Positions 57,470 to 64,000 of a stretch of DNA of 64,000 nt are shown in pieces. The notes under the pieces are model-generated. The model was not told where the DNA came from and ran no database searches. It worked only from the letters and a program-made list of their open reading frames with translations. The stretch is taken from positions 33,114,492-33,178,491 of the forward strand of contig NC_056004.1 in assembly GCF_018446385.1 (NCBI RefSeq), written 5' to 3'. Positions within the stretch are counted from its first letter, which is position 1. Every line of letters starts with the position of its first letter. This stretch comes from Zingiber officinale. Its lineage: Eukaryota; Streptophyta; Magnoliopsida; Zingiberales; Zingiberaceae. A program made the translations under genes and the position numbers.

Positions 57470-59137
57470 ATGTTAATTTATTCTTTCTAATTTTCATGCA
57501 TCCGAATAGACACAAGCAGATATACCGACCATGCAGGCGCTGCAACTGCATTTCCATTTTCCAGCAGATATCCGGAAAATGACTTGTGCATTTCCATTTG
57601 CTTGATTTGTGCATGCCAACAGCCCTCCCCAGTTTACTGATCCGCCAACATTCTGGCAGAGCAGCGAAGGCCACAACAAAGCAACGACACCGCTATAGCC
57701 CAGCAGCAGCAGCAGCTGCTTTGCCCGTCCACTGACCACTGACCACTGACCACTGACCACTGACAGGGATCTAAAACCAGTTAAGTGTCGAAAGAGGACA
57801 ATGGAAGCCCCATCATCGCGAGAGGCAAAAAGAGGGAGTGGGGCGGCGTGTCAGTGCCAAGGACGTACCCCAGCTGGGCCTCGACACGCAGAAGAAGAAA
57901 CAAAGCCAACCCCATTTTTAATCTATTTGAAGGGAGAAGTTTTCATATGCCCCTGTACTTTATTTAGTTTTCGAAATTTTTTCCTAAGTCTGTTCATATG
58001 CACACCACTCCTGGGACAAATATAATTCACAAATTATACATGACTACGAGAGGCTAAGTAAAAGAGAGGTAAACTATTGGAGGCGGCATGCAAATATTCT
58101 TCGAGACATAAAGAAACGTGAAGGGTGGTGGAGGACCACGGCGCCATTCAAAGCCCGGCAAGCGCCAGCTCAGCCGCTGCGGCGGGACAATCCATGCTTA
58201 ATTTACGGAAGGGCGAGGCGTGCCGGTGCCTGCCCAACCGTACGGACGCCTTGTATCGGGCCCGACAACGTCACAGCGCCACAAATAAAGTGGCTCCCCA
58301 ATTATATGTGTAAATTAACCTACTACAAAGTGGAAGTCGGACACAGTACACCGTAACGCGGTGATCCGTGCTGATCGCCTCGTTGGGTTATCGCAACGGC
58401 GCTAGCTACGCTTGTTCCCGTGCCCTGTCCCGATTTAAACTAAAATGCCGGCAAAAGCGGGCTTTTACCGGAAAGCTGCAGGTTCGACGGACCTAATCGC
58501 CATTCACAAATTATTGTCCGTGACGACCGGCACATATTCGTTTTTTTTTTCAAGTAAAGTAAATGAATATTAAACGAGAATGAGAGAGGAGGTTGAACAG
58601 TTGGACTGGAAAAAGGTTGCGAAGAGTGGACCAAACGCCTGCGGCCTGACGTCTACAATCATGCATCGATTGCGGTCATACTGACCAGTTGCTTCCCATT
58701 GACGTAACCTGAATGTTCCTCTGAGTTCTTATTCTTCCATTCGCAGCAGCCTATGGAAGGGGATTGTTTGATCTTTTGCTAGCGGGGAGAGAGAAAATTG
58801 CAGATCAAGGAGCAGTGGAAAGAAACAAGAAGAGAGGGGGGAGTGATCCAGAAATTGTACTCCTTTGCAGAGGAATTTACAGAGTGCCAGTGGAGTCAAT
58901 ATCTATCTTCTAAGCGCCACACTTGATCACGACGAGTGTTCTTAATTTTACAGTGTGCGAGAAAGAGAGATTTTGAATTGAGCGTGAAAGATTTGTGTGT
59001 CGGGGGAGAGGGGGGAAGAGGGAGATTGAGGAAAGAGGAGTGAGTGTATGAGTGGGTTGAAGACACACAGATCGTCTCCTTTTCTGGTTTACCTTGTGAA
59101 CTCGCTCTTACTTAGATCTTGATAAAAGAGGATCGAG
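57470..59137 (+). promoter_or_regulatory. Upstream region and GA-rich leader of the SRS gene
   Basis: The base composition changes here from AT-rich repeats to mixed unique-looking sequence. A run of five ACTGACC heptamers lies at about 57730-57765. From 58770 to 59060 the plus strand is a series of GA-rich stretches (GGGGAGAGAGAAAA, AAGAGAGGGGGGAG, GGGGGAGAGGGGGGAAGAGG), typical of the long leaders of plant developmental regulators. No certain TATA box could be chosen. Confidence 0.5.
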
Positions 59138-59843
59138 ACGGCCGGGGTGGCTACGGGAAGGCGATTCCCTTCGGACACTGGCGCGTTCGCGGACTGGGTG
59201 GCCGCCTCGGCCGCCCCCGGCAGAGGAGACGACCTTCGCCTCGGATTCAACGCCGGTGGTTCTGAGGGCGGAGCTGCTAGTTTAATTTGGGCTGGCGGCG
59301 GGAGGCAGCCGCAAGACAGCAATTACGGAGTACCTGCCGAGATGGGGACGGTGGTGCTCGCCTCCGCAGCCTCCTTCCACCACCACCACCACCACCACCA
59401 CCATCTCGAGTCCCTTCAGTCCGTCCCGGCCGCCGCGCCGCTAATACCGCCGCAGCACCTGCTGTCTAACCCTAACCCTAATGCCCACTTCTCCAACTAT
59501 TCCATACATCCGATGCTCGACTCGAGAGGGGTAATCGCTGGCTGCGCCGAGGGAGGCGGGGTGTTCACTTGTCAGGACTGCGGCAACCAAGCCAAGAAAG
59601 ACTGCACTCACCGGCGGTGTCGCACGTGCTGCAAGAGCCGCGGGTTCGAGTGCTCCACCCATGTCAAGAGCACCTGGGTTCCCGCCTCCCGGCGCCGCGA
59701 GCGCCAGCTCGCTGCGGCCGCCTCCGCCCCCAAGAAGCCCCGCGTTAGCGCCTCTTCCTTCCACCAGCCCGCCGCCGCCTCCCACACCTCCACCTCCAAC
59801 ACCACCCCTCCGCGTAGCTTCGACACCACTTCCAGCCTCCAAA
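59138..59843 (+). CDS. SHI/STY/SRS-family transcription factor (LRP1-like), exon 1
   Basis: This exon encodes the N-terminus and the RING-like zinc finger of a SHI-RELATED SEQUENCE protein, a plant-specific nuclear regulator that binds ACTCTAC-type sites and activates auxin synthesis genes. The finger spans residues 145-175 ([30 protein letters not shown]) and is followed by [16 protein letters not shown] nine-histidine tract lies at residues 81-89. I place the start at 59138 because the family begins MAG and the sequence reads ACG-GCC-GGG (T/M-A-G) in the open frame, right after an upstream TAA. There is no ATG until residue 69 (59342). The exon ends in a GTGAGT donor. GC-rich third positions mark it as host coding DNA. 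Confidence 0.9.
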
Positions 59844-59904
59844 GTGAGTTTTCATCGATTTATATTAATCAAACATATTTGTTTGAATCTCTTGATCCTC
59901 GCAG
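59844..59904 (+). other. Intron of the SRS gene
   Basis: It starts GTGAGTTTTC and ends CCTCGCAG, 61 bases, AT-rich, phase 1. It is close to the shortest introns that plants splice. The GC-rich frames on either side join correctly when it is removed. Confidence 0.85.
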
Positions 59905-60236
59905 ACGGCGGCGACGACGTGGGGGAAACCCTCCCGGTGAACGTGCGATCGCCGGCTGTTTTCAAGTGCGTACGCGTAACCTCCATGGACGACGACGGGG
60001 AGGACGAATACGCCTACCACGCCGTGATCAAGATCGGCGGCCGCGTCTTCAAGGGCTTCCTGTTCGACCAAGGCTGCGACAACGACGCCTCGATTCCAAA
60101 TATGTCGGAGCTTCACCTGGGCAACATAACGAGCACTGGCGGTGGTGCTTCCTCGCCAGCACTCCCCTGCAACATATTCGGAGGAAGTAGCGGCGGATTG
60201 ATCGGAGATGCCAACTACGACGGTAACCATCTGTAG
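59905..60236 (+). CDS. SHI/STY/SRS-family transcription factor (LRP1-like), exon 2
   Basis: The exon encodes the C-terminal IGGH domain used for dimerisation in this family: [20 protein letters not shown], then [17 protein letters not shown]. The signature IGGH reads IGGR (residues 279-282). A short tail with SELHLGNI, as in LRP1-like members, ends at a TAG (60234-60236), for a total of 345 residues from the ACG. The family usually has two exons, with the intron between finger and IGGH domain as here. A GGTAAC near 60222 could be an alternative donor, but I see no need for it. Confidence 0.9.
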
Positions 60237-62249
60237 CTTCTCTATAGTGTCTCAATTACGTCCTCATTCTATTCTAGTTAATTAGGTAGCTACTTGGTCA
60301 AGTAAGTTTTACTTGTTTCTTTGGAAATAACTATATTTACTAACTGTGATGATTTGTTCATGTATTGTGTACTTATCGTCATCGATCATTTTTCACTTTC
60401 TTGATGAGTAGAATATAAATTCTAGTGTGTGTCGTTATGTAATCATTGTATAACACCGGTGCAATGCAGCCTTGGTAGTAGCTATCAACTTTGCTTTAGG
60501 TCGTTCTTGTTCTCAATGACCAAATGCAGGTGCCTTTCATTTTGTGGTGTTGATAGTAGTAATACATAATATTAAAGCTTTGTTGCTGTGTTTGTGCCTA
60601 TATTATTATTAAATCTACGTGTAGACTTTGCATGGGGAATTTAAATGGAAATGACGCTTTGCTCTCCATTCCTTGTCAGAGCAGTGTTCGATATTTCTTT
60701 ATATTTTCGTTTTTTCTTGGGAATGAATGCTTTGTTCTCCTTTCTTTTCCGAGAAGTTCATGTGGCAGCAATCTTTTCTCTGTATGACCATCCTTGCCGG
60801 CTTTGGTGTGCCTATTTATGGATATTTACCTATACTAAATATTTTTCCCTTGGCAATTTCTCTCTGCATATTTTGTTATAGCAAGCCCTCTACGCTCTTA
60901 ATACTAATTCTTGTCTTCTTTACCTTTTTATTTTGCTTACTATTTGCTTTGGTGTAAGAGAACAATCAAGCTAGGACTAGTGCAGCATATTGGCATCGCA
61001 ATGTCCAGTAAAAACAATTTTCCCAAATATCATTAATTAATTCTAATCACGGTTGACTAACAACATAAATAATAAATGTATAATAGAATATCTCCTTTAG
61101 TGGCATTGGGGACAGTTAATGATGGCAACTTTTACATTTTTGTTTTTTGATAAAAATATTCCTATATGCACATTTTCATATACGCTGTGAATTGAATTTT
61201 TTTTTTGATTAAATGTGATGACACTTCTTTTTATTTTTTAATTCATTTTGTTAGGGAAATCAACTGTTTTGCATCTGCAGCTCTTTTATTTGATAGCATT
61301 TTCAGTTTCAAGAACTACACAACATGAATCTAAAAAGCATTATGGTTATCTGATTGAACTAGTTATATTCTTTATTTATGGTAAGTTATGTCTGTTATAC
61401 AGCAGTCGATCACACCTCGCATAGTCGGATTAGGGACTCTCCTCAGTTCAGTTTAACGAATTTGATTTTGTCAGATTATCGACGTATTTATCTTTATTTG
61501 CCTTAAATTGCTTTCTAATTTTGCAAAATAAATCAAAACTTGCATAGAAGCTATATTGTTTGGTTATATATTTTGGTTTCTCACTTGTCATGCTGTATTG
61601 GTTATTACTAATATGCACCAAATTGCCTTCAGAATTTTGGTTATTTGCATGATAATTAGGTACCAATTCACTCTGTTCTATTTCCAAAAAAACCCGGATC
61701 TTACCCGGGGTTCTTGGTCTCTTCAAGAACATATTATTGTATCATACAAAATATGAAATAGGTAGGGACAAAAAGTATATATGATAGGGTCCTGAAAATA
61801 TCATCTGATAGCTTCCATTGATAATTAATGACGACGCTAGCTTAATTACTGGAATTGTTCTTTTAGTTTTGATGTGGATAAGTTTCTTTGTGAAATCTTA
61901 TGTAGTTTAGGGAGTAACAATAGCAGAACAACACCTCGATCTAAGAGTTTCTTGATTTGAGAATGAAGTGTTTCTGTAGGAAATAATATGCAATGAAGAG
62001 CAATGTGGACTCACAATTTGATTAGAAAAAGGATGTTATTGCTCAAGTATTTCTCCAAATACACTCCACTGCTCTCTACCCTACATCATAGTTACACTCA
62101 ATGCCTATATATTACTCCTCTCCTTGGACTAACCCTCTTTGAGAATCTTGGAAGTCTGAGCCTTTGCTACTACCTTTCTTAGGTCTGACTACTTGAAATA
62201 TGAATTGGTCTCCTCAAAATTGAGTTTAACTTTTTATTTTTAATCTTTC
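60237..62249. other. 3' flank of the SRS gene, AT-rich
   Basis: It probably holds the 3' UTR in the first few hundred bases. The rest is AT-rich unique-looking DNA. Small frames at 60645-60957 and 61448-61756 have no supporting motifs. Confidence 0.55.
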
Positions 62250-63300
62250 ATTACAAGTTAGATCTTCAATTTGTTGAAGGGATCAACTCCAAGTGACTTA
62301 ATATATCAGTGGCTTTATTGTAAGTCTTCACTTATGCTAGCTCTACATAGTTATTCTTCACATGCTCCCAAATTGAATGAAAGTGCACATCAATATGCTT
62401 TCCCTTTTGATGCTAAACTAGATTCTTTTCCAAAGCAATTGTCGACTTGCTATCAATGTAAAGTCTTGTATCTTCATCTTATTTTAATCTTCCAATCATC
62501 TATGTCTCCGCCCAATCACTATTTGAATACTCTATAAGTTAAAAATTGTTAGCCCGATGGCTTAGGTATCATGGGGTTTGATTGGTGGCTTCGTCCTCCT
62601 TTTATGCTATCAAAAGAACATCTTCATCTACTTTTTTTTTTACCCGTTGTAGTTACCTTTCTCTTGCACTAAGTTAGATCGATCATGCCAACATTCAAAT
62701 GCATAATGCCCAAACCTTTTACAATTGAAATATTGAACTTTGATTTTCTAATATCTTCAATCTGTCTATTTCTTCCTCTAATATGGTGGTTACTGTCTTT
62801 GTTGATTTTGTAACCACCAAGTCCTTGACTACTCTCCAAATTTTCACCATAGCCTCTTCCACGATTATGACAATGATCCTCTTGGCTACTTTCTCCTTCT
62901 GAAACTGCCTTTTTGTCATTGATGGAAAGTTTGTTTTGTAGACCTTGCCACAATCTCTCTCTCTCTCTTCTTTTGGATTTTAATGTCATAGGTGGAAAGA
63001 AAACCCATAAGTTCATCCAACTTCATGTCTTTTACATCATTAGAATTAGAAATCTCAATAGTCATCACAATATAATCTTCACCACTCGACTCTCTTCAAA
63101 TTCTTTACCATTTCTCCTTGGTTGGTTTACAATGGCCAACATCCTTGTGGAGTAGTCCGATGCAAGCTCAGATTCTATCTTCGATCTTTAAATTCTCTTA
63201 TCAAGGATTAGAGGGGAATCCTTTTTATCTTCTTGGTTCTATAGTATTCCACTCACCTTCTTGGAATTAGTCCTTCAAAATTTTACTAGTTTGACCCTTT
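62250..63300 (-). pseudogene. Decayed copia relic: gag tail and RNase H end
   Basis: On the minus strand the piece at 63300-62640 resembles copia gag (a KLDELMGFL-like stretch, a basic RGRGYG..RGRNRQIEDIRKSKFN region, then a worn zinc knuckle). The piece at 62510-62270 recalls the RNase H end (IDSKSTIALEKNLV, KHIDVHFH). Everything between is gone. Many frameshifts show great age. No LTRs were recognised. Confidence 0.6.
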
Positions 63301-64000
63301 TTGGCACTAGTTTTCCTACAGAATTACAAACACCAGACTCAGATTATGAACTTCTCTGCTCCTCTCAAAATTAAATTAAATATTTTATTTTTCTAATAAT
63401 GTCAAGCCAAATTCACTGTGAAGATTTAGTAGCTGCTGTTAGTGGTTTTGTAGTTTTGAGGTTTTCTAAATCATGTAGGGCATTGTAGACTGTATAGTAA
63501 TTTGATTTACGTACTTATATTAAGACTGTAGCTTCTTGTGGTGAAACATTATGCTCTATGGAAATATGTACTTCACTGTTGTACTTATAGAATTCAAGGC
63601 CATGCCTTACTGGAAAGCTCGTTTACAAAACAGTGTCAGTATTTCCTCGAGTTATATAATTTAACACCTCTGAATCTGTGCCTTATGCCATGCATCTTTA
63701 GCAGTGAGTATGTGACTTTGTGTAGTGGTGTTCGAATGATGCGTACATGTAGAACACTATAGTGACACGAGCAGTAACAATTTTAAGAGAATATTTATGA
63801 TTAGGAGCTTGATAAACGTTATACTCATTCTTAAGTCAGATAGTTATGCTCTCCATTCCTTCAAGTCTAATCTGTCTGCACTTTGATCATCTTTTATTGT
63901 TATTTGTTTATCAAGAAAGAAAACATGATGATAAAATATTGAAGAAGCTATTACTTCAATGATAATATAACATTTTAAATTATATCACATCAGGAAGGTG
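63301..64000. other. AT-rich flank, nothing recognised
   Basis: No gene, repeat or RNA could be supported here. Confidence 0.5.

Noticed and set aside
59342..59344. First in-frame ATG as the start of the SRS protein
   Set aside because: It would remove 68 residues that look coding and family-like (MAG-type start, LGFNAGG). Kept as the alternative should ACG not be used.
59441..59842. Long minus-strand frame opposite the SRS exon
   Set aside because: GC-rich shadow of the real exon. Gly/Ala/Val-rich with no motif.
60645..60957. Hydrophobic frames downstream of the SRS gene
   Set aside because: T-rich DNA, no start context and no known motif.

Overview
The window is plant nuclear DNA, almost certainly from a monocot. 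It is packed with nested LTR retrotransposons (Ty1/copia and Ty3/gypsy), it holds one CACTA transposon, and its only convincing host gene, at the right end, is a SHI/STY/SRS-family zinc-finger regulator with GC-rich codon use typical of monocots. The LTR styles, with arrays of short palindromes such as GGATCGATC.., CGGGCGCCCG and GCACGGTCGTGC, make me think of Zingiberales (ginger/turmeric type), but that is a guess from pattern and not a proof.

Layout. Positions 1-239 are the end of a copia LTR. From about 240 to 13705 lies an old minus-strand gypsy (Athila-like) element of which gag and protease pieces survive. It was split by a gag-only LTR element (1292-8648, target duplication TTTAG) and by a solo LTR (10381-12751, GGAAC). 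A plus-strand copia element (13706-37943, target duplication AGATT/AGATC) inserted into its leader. That element carries a decayed gag, a long AT-rich spacer and a second gene with its own TATA box and intron that encodes a putative plant transposon protein. This second element was in turn broken by two solo LTRs (19213-21898, AGGTC; 22379-25433, TCCAC) and by a younger, nearly complete minus-strand copia element (25944-35512, CAATT). From 37949 to 39105 there is more gypsy-type LTR sequence.

From 39106 to 44392 there is a rearranged minus-strand copia element related to the solo LTR at 19213. From 44393 to 53400 there is a plus-strand copia element with a two-knuckle gag. It is interrupted by a 4.9-kb CACTA transposon (46064-51012, target duplication ATG) that carries a captured, intron-containing fragment of the glycine cleavage H-protein gene. 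Positions 53401-57470 hold a gypsy-LTR-like block with degenerate repeats and AT-rich intergenic DNA.

From 57470 to 60236 comes the host gene: promoter, GA-rich leader and two exons of an SRS/LRP1-like regulator whose expected ATG reads ACG. Downstream (60237-64000) is AT-rich DNA with a decayed minus-strand copia relic.

The most interesting structure is shared by several LTR families. Their LTRs contain tandem stem-loop units in which the stems differ from unit to unit but stay complementary, and several also have palindrome arrays directly upstream of a TATA box.
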